A stretch of 9,905 nt of DNA from JANYLN01 sp041687575 (GCA_041687575.1 JAWLBS010000188.1:1-9905), one strand, 5' to 3'; shown: positions 1-7,165, counted from the stretch's first letter. The notes: generated from the letters alone by a model not told the origin. Program-made: numbers and translations.

Positions 1-341
<341 letters not shown>

Positions 342-353
342 ATATCGACGCTG

Positions 354-382
354 ATTTTACCCGAGGTCCGGGCGGGCGGCAA
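354..382 (-). promoter_or_regulatory. Probable sigma-70-type promoter of tRNA-Gly
   Basis: On the minus strand, TTGCCG (377-382) is separated by 17 bases from TAAAAT (354-359). These are good matches to the -35 and -10 consensus with ideal spacing. The predicted transcription start is near 347, a few bases before the mature tRNA 5' end at 341. No other gene could use this promoter in that direction. Confidence 0.6.
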
Positions 383-483
383 GATCCTTTCGGGGATATC
401 CAAAAAGTCGGCCGGGGTCCGCTTCGGGCGACCGCACCGGCCGGCCCGGCGGGCCGATCCCCTTGCCGGGTCCACCTTTGCGC

Positions 484-1515
484 CTACCTCCCCTTCCGCC
501 CCGGCCAGCGGCTGGGGTCCTTCCAGAACCCCTCCGCCCGCGTGCCGTAGTAGGCCTCTAGCACCGTGTCCATCACCTGGGCGGTCCGGGCGGCGGAAAC
601 GCCCGTGCTCGGGCAGGTGCCCTTGCCGCCGAGCTGGTCGACGATCGTCTGGATCAGCGGCTGCTGGATGTGCGGGGGGTTCGGCAGTTCGAGCATCTCG
701 ACACCATCGGCCGTCTCCAGCCGGACCGGCTCGTCGCCGAAGGTCGACAGCGTGATCCGCCCGTCGCTGCCGGTGATCTGGATGACGTCCTCGTGGAACA
801 GGCTGACGAAGTTCCACGAGGCCGTGCCCAGTGCCCCGGAAGCGGTCCCAAAGTGCATCGCCACGCCGTCCTCGACGTCGTAGATCCCCGCCCGGTTGGC
901 GGCGCCGCCGGCCACGTCGCACAGCGGGCCCAGCATGTAGTCCAGCACGTCGAGCGTGTGGCTGCCGAGGTCTATGAACAGCCCGCCGCCCGACTCGGCC
1001 GCGTCCAGCCGCCAGGGCAGGTTGTCCGGGTCGGTCCGCTGGTGGCTCGGCGAGGCGTAGTGATAGGTCACGCCGGTGAGCCGGCCGATCTGCCCCGCCT
1101 CGATCCGCCGGCGGGTCTCGACGAACCGCGGCAAGCCCCGCCGGTAGTACGCCACAAACAGCGGCAGTTTCGCCCGCTCGAAGGCCTCGACCATCCGGCA
1201 GCATTCGCCGTAGTTACGGGCCATCGGCTTTTCGACGTAGGCGGGTTTGCCCGCCCGGCAGATCCGCAGGGCATACTCGCAGTGCGCAGCGACCGGGGTG
1301 GCGACGTAGACGGCATCGACCTGCGGGTCGGCGATGAGCTTGTCTGCATCGTCATACCAGCGGGGGACGTTGTGACGCTCGGCATAGTCGCGGGCCTTCT
1401 CACCGTCGCGGCGCATGACCGCGACCAGCTCGCTGCCGTCGGCCTTGTAAAGGGCCGGGCCGGATTTGACCTCGCACACGTTGCCGCAGCCGATGATACC
1501 CCAACGAATGGTCAC
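484..1515 (-). CDS. Gfo/Idh/MocA family NAD(P)-dependent oxidoreductase
   Basis: This is a 343-residue protein of the usual family length. The N-terminal Rossmann fold starts at once with IRWGIIGCGN (residues 3-12, GxGxxG-type dinucleotide site). VEKPMA (94-99) carries the EKP motif whose lysine is the usual catalytic or substrate-binding residue. The C-terminal sugar-binding domain has GGGLFIDLGSHTLDVLDY (177-193), with the family's Asp and His (D182, H186). Members oxidise or epimerise sugars, inositols and related polyols in the cytoplasm; the substrate here cannot be told. The start is GTG at 1515, because GGGAGGA (1524-1530) lies 8 bases upstream. An ATG at 1545 would add ten residues without a matching ribosome site. 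The protein stands alone: tRNA-Gly follows and the 88-bp repeat array precedes it, so no operon partner hints at the pathway. Confidence 0.93.
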   Translation of the reverse strand: MTIRWGIIGCGNVCEVKSGPALYKADGSELVAVMRRDGEKARDYAERHNVPRWYDDADKLIADPQVDAVYVATPVAAHCEYALRICRAGKPAYVEKPMARNYGECCRMVEAFERAKLPLFVAYYRRGLPRFVETRRRIEAGQIGRLTGVTYHYASPSHQRTDPDNLPWRLDAAESGGGLFIDLGSHTLDVLDYMLGPLCDVAGGAANRAGIYDVEDGVAMHFGTASGALGTASWNFVSLFHEDVIQITGSDGRITLSTFGDEPVRLETADGVEMLELPNPPHIQQPLIQTIVDQLGGKGTCPSTGVSAARTAQVMDTVLEAYYGTRAEGFWKDPSRWPGRKGR

Positions 1516-1640
1516 GGATCGGGTCCTCCCGCAATGTCGTTTCATATATCAGAAACCGAAGCGGCGCCGGTTGGCGGTGCGCTTTCTGTCGTCGCCGGAT
1601 GCTTTTGCCTCATTTTTCCAGCCCGGCACCAATGAACGCG
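1516..1640. other. Upstream region of the oxidoreductase, with a possible decayed repeat copy
   Basis: The ribosome binding site of the oxidoreductase sits at 1524-1530. An AT-rich patch around 1541-1550 could hold its -10 element, but I cannot place a convincing promoter. From about 1558 the sequence GAAGCGGCG loosely resembles the start of the 88-bp repeat that begins at 1641, and it lies about 90 bases before that unit's matching AAAGCGGCG. It may be a strongly diverged extra copy, but it lacks the paired stem of the others. No gene is supported here. Confidence 0.4.
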
Positions 1641-1960
1641 TTGAGTGAAAGCGGCGTCTGCGGCGCCGCAGTCCATAGTCGCCGCCGATGGTCCCCGCCA
1701 GTTTGCAGGCGGGGAGCCGATGGCAGGCTTGAGTGAAAGCGGCGTCGCTGCCGCCGCAGTCCATAGTCGCCGCCGATGGTCCCCACTGGTTTGCAGGCGG
1801 GGAGCCGATGGCAGGCTTGAGTGAAAGCGGCGTCTGCGGCGCCGCAGTCCATAGTCGCGGCCGATCAGTCCCTTTGGATTCGTAAGCCGCAAACCGATGG
1901 AGGCTCAATCCAAAGCGGCGTGTTCCGCGCCACGCTCCACGTCGCCGCCAAGGCGGCGTT
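1641..1960. repeat. Tandem array of an 88-bp repeat, about 3.6 copies
   Basis: Units begin TTGAGTGAAAGCGGCG at 1641, 1729 and 1817, exactly 88 bases apart. A fourth, diverged and shortened unit begins TCAATCCAAAGCGGCG at 1905, again on the 88-base period. Units 1 and 2 are nearly identical. The second half of unit 3 changes to a variant with GTCCCTTTGGATT, also seen in the related copy near 9705. Each unit holds a 6-bp stem GCGGCG/CGCCGC with a 7-base loop. Unit 1 also has a second hairpin, CCCCGCC/GGCGGGG. Because 88 is not a multiple of three, successive copies shift reading frame. The overlapping minus-strand open frames are therefore most likely repeat shadows and not genes. The array fills the gap between the oxidoreductase and the BNR gene. 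Confidence 0.93.
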
Positions 1961-1961
1961 G

Positions 1962-2912
1962 TCACTCGGTGCCAACCTCCAGCCCCATCCACGTCGCCAG
2001 CATAACAACCTCGTCGGGGACCGACCAGAACGGCCGCCAGGCGGCGCCGCGGTCTTCGCCGATGTAGAGCTGCTGAGCGCTCAGGGCCCAGCCGATCCCG
2101 CCGGGCGAAAAGGCGATACGATAGGTGTCGATGTTCTTCGCCTGCGACTCCGGGAACCCCTCGCGGATGTGCTGCCAGGTCTGGCCGGCGTCCTCGCTGA
2201 GGTAGAGCTGGGCGTGTACGTCATCGCCGTGGGGGCCGTCGCTGACGGTGGCGAGCAGGCGGTCGGGCTCTTCCGGCACCACGGCCAGTGCCCGTCCGTA
2301 CCGGTTGCCCAGGCCCGTGCCGCGGTGCTGCCAGGTCTCGCCGCGGTCCTCGCTGATGTAGACGGCCTTGCCGGTGTTGGCGTAGACGCGGTCGGGGGCG
2401 GCCGGGCAAGTGGCGACCTGGTGAACGTCGGTCTCCAGCGGCAGCGCCGTCGGCTCCCAGGTCACGCCCCAGTCCTTCGACCGCATGATGCCGCCGACGT
2501 GGATGCTGGCATAGACCCAGCCGTCGGCGGTCGAGGCCATCGACCGGACGGCCGGCGGACCGCCCCAGGGGGTGTACCACCCCTTGCGATCGAGCCGGTC
2601 GAACGACTTGACCCGGCCCAGCTTCATGGCCTCCAGGCGGTGCAGGTGTGCGCCTTCGGTCCCGAGCAATGCCAGCAGGGGGTTCTCCTGGAGGATGTGG
2701 ACCGAGGTGATCGGTTCGTCGATCCGGCTGTCGAGGTCATAGTCCCCCGCCCCGCCGATGACGACCACCTTGCGGTCCTCCATCGCGATGACGATAAAGG
2801 TCGCCCCCTCGGCGGCGCAAACGACGGGTCCACCGCGAAAGCGAACGGTCGCATCCGGTTCGGTCATTTCTTCGTTGAAGTAGTAGATGTGGCGATTGGT
2901 TGCAAGCAGCAT
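1962..2912 (-). CDS. BNR/Asp-box repeat protein, sialidase-like beta-propeller
   Basis: This 316-residue protein has four Asp-box turns of the S-x-D-x-G-x-T-W type. They are RSKDWGVTW (144-152), SEDRGETW (187-194), SEDAGQTW (239-246) and a degenerate GEDRGAAW (285-292). The repeats sit on the turns of beta-propeller blades, as in sialidases, Ycf48/HCF136 and VPS10-like proteins. The N-terminal 120 residues probably form further blades without the box. I do not see the arginine triad or acid motifs needed to call it an active sialidase, so the enzymatic role is unknown. The start is ATG at 2912, preceded by AAAGGA about 8 bases upstream; longer frames have no such site. There is no signal peptide at this start, so it is probably cytoplasmic. 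It is transcribed alone, and its end abuts the 88-bp repeat array. Confidence 0.85.
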   Translation of the reverse strand: MLLATNRHIYYFNEEMTEPDATVRFRGGPVVCAAEGATFIVIAMEDRKVVVIGGAGDYDLDSRIDEPITSVHILQENPLLALLGTEGAHLHRLEAMKLGRVKSFDRLDRKGWYTPWGGPPAVRSMASTADGWVYASIHVGGIMRSKDWGVTWEPTALPLETDVHQVATCPAAPDRVYANTGKAVYISEDRGETWQHRGTGLGNRYGRALAVVPEEPDRLLATVSDGPHGDDVHAQLYLSEDAGQTWQHIREGFPESQAKNIDTYRIAFSPGGIGWALSAQQLYIGEDRGAAWRPFWSVPDEVVMLATWMGLEVGTE

Positions 2913-2940
2913 CCGCGCGATCCTTTCTGGAAATGCGTAA

Positions 2941-2958
2941 CACGTGCCCTGGCACGTG
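2941..2958. promoter_or_regulatory. 18-bp palindrome in the leader of the BNR gene, possible operator
   Basis: CACGTGCC and GGCACGTG are perfect 8-bp inverted arms around the centre CT. The palindrome lies 29-46 bases upstream of the BNR start codon and just downstream of a TATAAT box on the same strand. That is a position where a dimeric repressor could block transcription. It could equally form an RNA hairpin in the leader. No regulator gene is present nearby, so its partner is unknown. Confidence 0.45.
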
Positions 2959-2978
2959 AGCCCCTGTCCGTACGTGGA

Positions 2979-2984
2979 ATTATA
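2979..2984 (-). promoter_or_regulatory. Candidate -10 box for the BNR gene
   Basis: The minus strand reads TATAAT here, a perfect consensus, 67 bases upstream of the start codon at 2912. No good -35 hexamer is present at 16-18 bases; the 17-base position reads GACGTG. This may be an activator-dependent promoter or a chance match. It is notable in such GC-rich sequence. Confidence 0.4.
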
Positions 2985-3248
2985 GGATGCATCCCGAAAG
3001 TCACGTCCCGCGGACGACATTCCAGCCAAAAGCACGGCCGAGCCCGGCTTCATCGAACGACGGTTACGCCGTGGCGTGGACGCAGGGCCGTGTCGTTCAC
3101 GTGGTTCGCACCATGTCCGGCAGCGCTGGTGTTATTGAGGGTTGCGCGGTCAAAGAAGAGGGGGGTATCACCAGACGAGGGAGACACTGCCCGCTTGCGG
3201 GCAGGCTAAATGAAGGCGGGAATCGACGCAGTCATTTTCTGCGCCGGG
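2985..3248. other. Gene-free stretch between the BNR gene and glycerate kinase
   Basis: No supported gene lies here. Open frames crossing it on the plus strand are extensions of antisense shadows. A perfect hairpin, CTGCCCGC-TT-GCGGGCAG, stands at 3187-3204. It lies 45-62 bases past the glycerate kinase stop codon on the minus strand, but no T-run follows it in that direction. It is therefore not a standard intrinsic terminator, and it may be a small dispersed palindromic element. Confidence 0.5.
3187..3204. repeat. Perfect 8-bp-stem hairpin with TT loop
   Basis: The arms CTGCCCGC and GCGGGCAG pair fully around TT. The position after glycerate kinase suggests a transcript 3' end stabiliser or attenuating hairpin. 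The lack of a U-tract argues against intrinsic termination. It resembles short palindromes that recur between genes in GC-rich bacteria. Confidence 0.5.
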
Positions 3249-4427
3249 TCAATACTTGCCTGACCCCGCCCGTCGCCCGAGCAGATACGACCGCAACACC
3301 TGCTCGGCTGCATCGTGCAGCAGCTGCGGCGCATCGGCGATCGCCTCCTCCAGCGAGACCGGCCCGTCGACAATGCTCCGCCACGCCGCCAGCAGACCCG
3401 CGAGCTCGTGCGAAGACCCGCTGACCTGTCCCGCCAGCGCGACCGTCGGCACGCCCAGCTGCTGCGCCACGCTCGCCACGCCCCAGATCACCTTGCCCCG
3501 CAGGCTCTGCTCGTCCAGCCGGCCCTCGCCGGTGATCACCAGATCGGCCCCGCGAATCTTACCCGCCAGGTCGACCGTCTCGGCCACCGACTCGATCCCC
3601 CTGCACAAATCCGCCCCGCAAAACGCCACCAGCCCCGCGCCAAGCCCGCCGGCCGCCCCCGCCCCCGGCATCGTCTCGACGTCCCGCCCCAGGTCGCGGC
3701 GGATCAGCCCCGCCATGTGCGCCAGCCCCGCGTCGAGTCGTTCCACCTGCTCGGGCGTGGCCCCCTTTTGCGGGCCGTAGACCGCCGCCGCGCCGTGCGG
3801 GCCGGTCAGCGGGTTATCCACGTCGCACGCCACCAGGATGCGCGTGCGGGCCAGCCGGTCATCGACCCCACTGCGGTCGATCCTCGCGATCCGGTGCAGC
3901 ATCCCGCCCGCCAGCGGCCCGTCGATCAGCCCGCCGGCATCATCGAAGAACCGCCACCCCAGCGCCTCGGCGCAGCCGGTCCCGCCGTCGGTGGTGCTCG
4001 AGCCGCCGATGCCGATCAGGATCTTGCGGGCCCCGGCATCCAGGGCCGCTCGGATCAATTCCCCCACGCCATACGTCGATGTCTTTTCGGGATTCCGCCG
4101 GTCAGCCGGCACGAGGTGCAGCCCCGCGGCAGACGCCATCTCGATCACTGCCGTCGCCCCATCCGCCAGCAGCCCGAACCGTGCCTCGACCCGCTCGCCG
4201 AGCGGCCCCGTCACCGCCACGCCGCGGACCTGCCCGCCCGTCGCGGCCACCACGGTGTCGACCGTCCCTTCGCCCCCATCAGCGACCGGGACCTCGACGA
4301 TCTCCAGGGACTCCCCCTCGACCGGCAACGCCGCCCACGCCGCCCGCAGCCCCTCGGCGATCGCCCGGGTCACCTCGACGGCCGAAAGGCACTCCTTGAA
4401 ACTGTCCGGCGCCACGACGATCTTCAT
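3249..4427 (-). CDS. Glycerate 2-kinase, GarK/GlxK family
   Basis: The enzyme phosphorylates D-glycerate with ATP, giving 2-phosphoglycerate, and so feeds glycerate from glyoxylate, sugar-acid or serine breakdown into glycolysis. It is 392 residues long, close to the usual 380 or so. Conserved family blocks appear in order: APDSFKECLSA (6-16), PVADGGEGT (47-55), GIGGSSTTDGGTG (139-151), ACDVDNPLTGPHGAA (200-214), YGPQKGA (217-223), GAAGGLGAG (257-265) and ITGEGRLDEQSLRGK (298-312). The start MKIVVAPDSF at 4427 matches the family N-terminus and has GAGGT a few bases upstream. A longer frame from 4484 would read through a repeated intergenic element and is rejected. The gene follows htrA on the same strand after 163 bases that contain inverted repeats, so co-transcription is possible but not evident. 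Confidence 0.95.
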   Translation of the reverse strand: MKIVVAPDSFKECLSAVEVTRAIAEGLRAAWAALPVEGESLEIVEVPVADGGEGTVDTVVAATGGQVRGVAVTGPLGERVEARFGLLADGATAVIEMASAAGLHLVPADRRNPEKTSTYGVGELIRAALDAGARKILIGIGGSSTTDGGTGCAEALGWRFFDDAGGLIDGPLAGGMLHRIARIDRSGVDDRLARTRILVACDVDNPLTGPHGAAAVYGPQKGATPEQVERLDAGLAHMAGLIRRDLGRDVETMPGAGAAGGLGAGLVAFCGADLCRGIESVAETVDLAGKIRGADLVITGEGRLDEQSLRGKVIWGVASVAQQLGVPTVALAGQVSGSSHELAGLLAAWRSIVDGPVSLEEAIADAPQLLHDAAEQVLRSYLLGRRAGSGKY

Positions 4428-4440
4428 GCTTACCTCACCC

Positions 4441-4465
4441 GTAGGGCGGGCTGCGCCCGCCAAAG
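4441..4465. repeat. Dispersed GC-rich palindromic element, copy 1
   Basis: The element begins GTAGGGCGGGCTGCGCCCGC and ends CCAAAG. Its core GGCGGGC-TGC-GCCCGCC folds into a hairpin. The same 25 bases recur exactly at 8400-8424, and the first 14 recur at 9573-9586. It lies directly upstream of the glycerate kinase ribosome binding site and in its likely leader. It is not part of any gene. Confidence 0.8.
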
Positions 4466-4481
4466 GCTTCTGCTCAGGTGC

Positions 4482-4543
4482 CACGGCCCTGCGTCTTTGC
4501 CACGGCGTAGTCGTCGTTCAACGAAGCCGGGAGCAGGGCCGTG
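4482..4543. repeat. Long-range 11-bp perfect inverted repeat between htrA and glycerate kinase
   Basis: CACGGCCCTGC (4482-4492) is exactly complementary to GCAGGGCCGTG (4533-4543), with 40 bases between. On the plus strand the right arm is followed by TTTTTCT (4544-4550), so it looks like a terminator only for plus-strand transcription, where no gene is known. On the minus strand, which carries htrA and glycerate kinase, the T-run becomes an A-run before the hairpin. It may be a dispersed element that arrived with the palindrome at 4441, a bidirectional barrier, or a structured leader for glycerate kinase. Confidence 0.6.
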
Positions 4544-4590
4544 TTTTTCTGTTACTCACACGACCCTCCGGCGTTCGCGCCCCCGACGCC

Positions 4591-6048
4591 TCATCTTGCC
4601 TGCAGCGGCACCGTAAACGTCTGAATCCGCGCAAACCCGCCGCGCCGCTGGATCCGCTGGATCCCCACCACCACCCGCTCGCCCGTCTTGACGTCGTCCA
4701 GGGCCTCGGCCACCGAACGCAGGTCCGTCGCCGCCGTCCGGCCGATCCGCACGAGGACGTCGCCGGGCTCGATCCCTGCCTTGTGCGCCGGCCCCGCCTC
4801 GTGCAGCTCGTAGATCAACAGCCCTACGTCGCTGGAGATGCCCAGCCGCGCCGCCAGGTCCGGCGAAGGCTCCCGCACCCGCATCCCCAGCTTCCGCCAC
4901 GCCTGTTGGCCGCCGTCGGGCCGGGCATCCAGGTGTACCGTAAACTCGCGCCGCTCGCGGGCCCGCACGACGGTCATCACCACGTCCTGGCCGGCCTGCT
5001 TGTCGACCATCCGCACGAAAAAGTCGATGTCGTCGGCCACCGGCTCGCCGTCGACCGCCACGATCCGGTCGCCGACCCTCAGGCCCGCCCGCGCCGCCGG
5101 GCTGCCCTCGTCGATCCGCTCGACCGTCGCCTGGCCCACCCCGTCGAAGTGCAGCCCCAGTTCGACCCGGTTGATCCGCTCGACGTCCAGGATGCTCGGC
5201 AGGAACTTTCGGAGCTGATCGACGCCGATGGCAAAGCCGATGTTCTGCGCATCGCCGCGGATGGCGGTGTTGATCCCGATCACCTCGCCCAGGATGTTCA
5301 GCAGCGGCCCGCCCGAATTGCCCGGGTTGATCGCCGCATCGGTCTGGATCAGCTCGTTGTACGTCTTGTAGCCGTCCGGCGAACCCGTATCAGGGAACCG
5401 CAGCGTCCGCTCGGTCGCGCTGACCACGCCGGAGGTCACCGTGTGCTTGAAGCCGAACGGATTGCCGATGGCGATGACCGTCTCGCCGATCATCAGGTCG
5501 CTGCTGGTCCCCAGCGTCGCCGCCTGCAGCGGCTCGGCCGGCTCGACCTTCAGCACCGCCAGGTCGTGCTCGTCGTCGACGGCGACCATCACGGCGTCGT
5601 AGGTCTTGCCCCCGGCCATGTTCACCTTGGGCTCCTGCACGCCGGAGACGACATGGGCGTTGGTCACGATGTACCCGCTGGGGTGCAGGATGAACCCGCT
5701 GCCGGCGCTTTGCACCTTGCGCTGCTGCGGGCCGAAGAACGACTCGAACTCCGGCGCCAGGTGGAAATGTCCGCCGAGCGGGCTTGTCCGCACAATCCGC
5801 GTCGCGGAGATATTCACGACCGAATCCCGCACCCGCTCGACCGCCTCGACGATCGGCGTGCGGCGCAGCTGCCGGCGCCGCTCGGCCGACAACTCGGCCG
5901 CCCGGGCCTCGTCGATGAACCGCCTCTCCTGCTGCGCCGGCGCGGTGGTCCTCTCGCCCCGGCGGACCTCAACCTGCTGCGCCGCCACCGGCAAGGCCAC
6001 AACACTGCACAACCCGATCAACGACAATGCAATTCTCGACTTCGGCAT
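4591..6048 (-). CDS. HtrA/DegP-type periplasmic serine protease with two PDZ domains
   Basis: This 485-residue protein has the classical HtrA/DegP layout. It starts with a Sec signal peptide (MPKSRIALSLIGLCSVVALPVAA, likely cleaved near residue 23). A charged linker leads to a trypsin-like domain (about 65-285) with an intact triad: His132 in TNAHVV, Asp162 in EHDLAVLKV and Ser245 in NPGNSGGPLL. PDZ1 spans roughly 295-375 (GSPAARAGLRVGDRIVAVDG) and PDZ2 roughly 385-470 (GPAHKAGIEPGDVLVRIG). DegP-like proteases degrade or chaperone misfolded proteins outside the cytoplasm, with the PDZ domains controlling assembly and substrate access. The ATG at 6048 is preceded by GGGAAG and lies 14 bases after the stop of the metallo-hydrolase gene, so the two are probably co-transcribed. 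Whether it acts like DegP, DegQ or DegS cannot be settled from sequence alone; two PDZ domains and a cleavable signal favour DegP/DegQ. Confidence 0.95.
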   Translation of the reverse strand: MPKSRIALSLIGLCSVVALPVAAQQVEVRRGERTTAPAQQERRFIDEARAAELSAERRRQLRRTPIVEAVERVRDSVVNISATRIVRTSPLGGHFHLAPEFESFFGPQQRKVQSAGSGFILHPSGYIVTNAHVVSGVQEPKVNMAGGKTYDAVMVAVDDEHDLAVLKVEPAEPLQAATLGTSSDLMIGETVIAIGNPFGFKHTVTSGVVSATERTLRFPDTGSPDGYKTYNELIQTDAAINPGNSGGPLLNILGEVIGINTAIRGDAQNIGFAIGVDQLRKFLPSILDVERINRVELGLHFDGVGQATVERIDEGSPAARAGLRVGDRIVAVDGEPVADDIDFFVRMVDKQAGQDVVMTVVRARERREFTVHLDARPDGGQQAWRKLGMRVREPSPDLAARLGISSDVGLLIYELHEAGPAHKAGIEPGDVLVRIGRTAATDLRSVAEALDDVKTGERVVVGIQRIQRRGGFARIQTFTVPLQAR

Positions 6049-6062
6049 CGCTTCCCGCTCAC

Positions 6063-6911
6063 TTATTCCTGGTTGCCTTCAGCCTTGCCCGCGGACTGCG
6101 TGGCGACCGCACTCTTGCCAGCTGCGCCGGGGCGGTAATCCATCAGCACGACCTTCATATCCGAAGGCATATCGGCCGGGTCGATCCTCAGCTCGTTGCC
6201 TCCCAGCCGCACCACCTCGTCGAACCGGCGGAGGAACCCGTCCGGCCCTGCGATCTTCGAGGCCAGCGACGGCTCGGCGGCCGCCGTCCGGTAGTGCATC
6301 GGTACTACGTATCCGCGGGGCCGAAGTTTCCTGACCACCTGCTCGGCCGCCGCGGCGTCGATCGTGTAAAAGCCCCCGACCGGCACCAGCAGCACGTCCG
6401 GCCGACCGATCGCCGCGACCTGTTTCTCGTCCAGGACCCGACCCAGGTCGCCCAAGTGCACCACCGTCAGCCCGCTAATCTTGATGACGAAGATCGCATT
6501 GTTGCCCCGCTGGGCGTTGGCCTCGTCGTCCCAGTGGTGGGCGGCCACCGTACGGAGGTGGAATGGCCCGACCGTCCGGTCGATCGACGCCACCGACCCG
6601 TCGCTGGCCAGCCCGCGGACGACCTCCGGCTTGCCCTGCAGCCAGCTCGTGTCGGCGTGGTCGAAATGCTCGTGGCTGATGGCCACCACATCCGGGGCGA
6701 CCTTGAACGGCTCGTAGCCGACCTTCTCGTTGTAAGGGTCGATCAGCAGCGTCTTGCCGCCCGCGGTCATCGTAAAGCACGCATGCCCCCAGTACCGGAT
6801 CGTCACCGCCGAATCCCCCGCCGTATCCGCCACCGACTCGCCCGCCGCCGACGCCGCCGTCAGAAACACAAACGCCAGCCCCAACACAAAGATGCCCGCC
6901 ATCGCGTTCAT
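6063..6911 (-). CDS. Exported metallo-beta-lactamase-fold hydrolase (UPF0173/UlaG-like)
   Basis: This is a 282-residue protein. MNAMAGIFVLGLAFVFLTAASAA is a Sec signal peptide. The mature part opens VTIRYWGHACFTMTAGGKTLLIDPY (36-60), typical of the UPF0173 / L-ascorbate-6-phosphate-lactonase-like branch of the superfamily. The metal motif is HEHFDHAD (80-87), which supplies HxHxDH. Further ligands are probably His125 or His126 (AAHHWD), Asp155 (HLGDLG) and His206 (VPMHY). The substrate is unknown; this branch is usually cytoplasmic, so a signal peptide is a notable feature. The start at 6911 is well supported by AAAGGAGA (6918-6925), 6 bases before the ATG. It is the first gene of a likely operon with htrA, 14 bases away. 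A shared role in envelope maintenance or processing is inference only. Confidence 0.9.
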   Translation of the reverse strand: MNAMAGIFVLGLAFVFLTAASAAGESVADTAGDSAVTIRYWGHACFTMTAGGKTLLIDPYNEKVGYEPFKVAPDVVAISHEHFDHADTSWLQGKPEVVRGLASDGSVASIDRTVGPFHLRTVAAHHWDDEANAQRGNNAIFVIKISGLTVVHLGDLGRVLDEKQVAAIGRPDVLLVPVGGFYTIDAAAAEQVVRKLRPRGYVVPMHYRTAAAEPSLASKIAGPDGFLRRFDEVVRLGGNELRIDPADMPSDMKVVLMDYRPGAAGKSAVATQSAGKAEGNQE

Positions 6912-6960
6912 GATTTGTCTCCTTTCGTCACGTCTCAGGTATCCGCTGCCGAGTCCCCTT

Positions 6961-7014
6961 GCATTTCGGGTGCCATGGCAGGAGCTGTTTCCGGCCATGG
7001 AATTCCCCGAATGC
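6961..7014. repeat. Large imperfect inverted repeat upstream of the hydrolase gene
   Basis: The outer arms GCATTTCGGG (6961-6970) and CCCCGAATGC (7005-7014) pair with one bulged T. The inner arms CCATGG (6973-6978) and CCATGG (6995-7000) pair around a 16-base loop. The structure lies 50-103 bases upstream of the minus-strand start codon. It would be in the 5' leader if transcription begins beyond it. Confidence 0.55.
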
Positions 7015-7134
7015 GTAGCGTTTCCACAGACAAGCGGCAATGAGCCGCGACCGTGAGGTCGCCGTATTCCCACGGATGGGAACCCGCCCACCCGCGCCGA
7101 ACCGCCCAACCCATCTCCCGAAGAATATAACCCC

Positions 7135-7165
7135 TTGCCCCCAACATCAATACGCCTGCTATAAT
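7135..7165 (+). promoter_or_regulatory. Promoter of thiD2-thiE giving a leaderless mRNA
   Basis: A perfect TATAAT stands at 7160-7165, with TTGCCC at 7135-7140 (19-base spacer, somewhat long). Only six bases, GCCCCC, separate the -10 box from the ATG at 7172, so the expected transcription start falls on or beside the A of the start codon. No Shine-Dalgarno sequence is present before this ATG, in contrast to the other genes of the window. Leaderless translation is therefore the simplest reading. Confidence 0.65.

Noticed and set aside
1641..1960. CRISPR-like array
   Set aside because: Units are 88 bases and similar along most of their length, with no short constant repeat alternating with unique spacers, and no cas genes are present.
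1542..1992. Overlapping minus-strand open frames in the 88-bp array, in all three frames
   Set aside because: They are the same repeat read in different frames, because the 88-base period shifts phase at each copy. No frame is favoured and no ribosome site was seen.
1821..3209. A 462-codon plus-strand frame opposite the BNR gene
   Set aside because: The minus-strand BNR gene has four Asp boxes and a ribosome site. The plus frame starts inside the 88-bp array and has no motif.
4533..4550. Intrinsic terminator for htrA
   Set aside because: The T-run follows the hairpin only on the plus strand, whereas htrA and glycerate kinase are on the minus strand.
3838..6138. A 766-codon open frame on the plus strand
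   Set aside because: It lies antisense to glycerate kinase and htrA, both of which have complete family motifs and catalytic residues. Its product is arginine- and proline-rich without domains, the usual shadow of a GC-rich gene.
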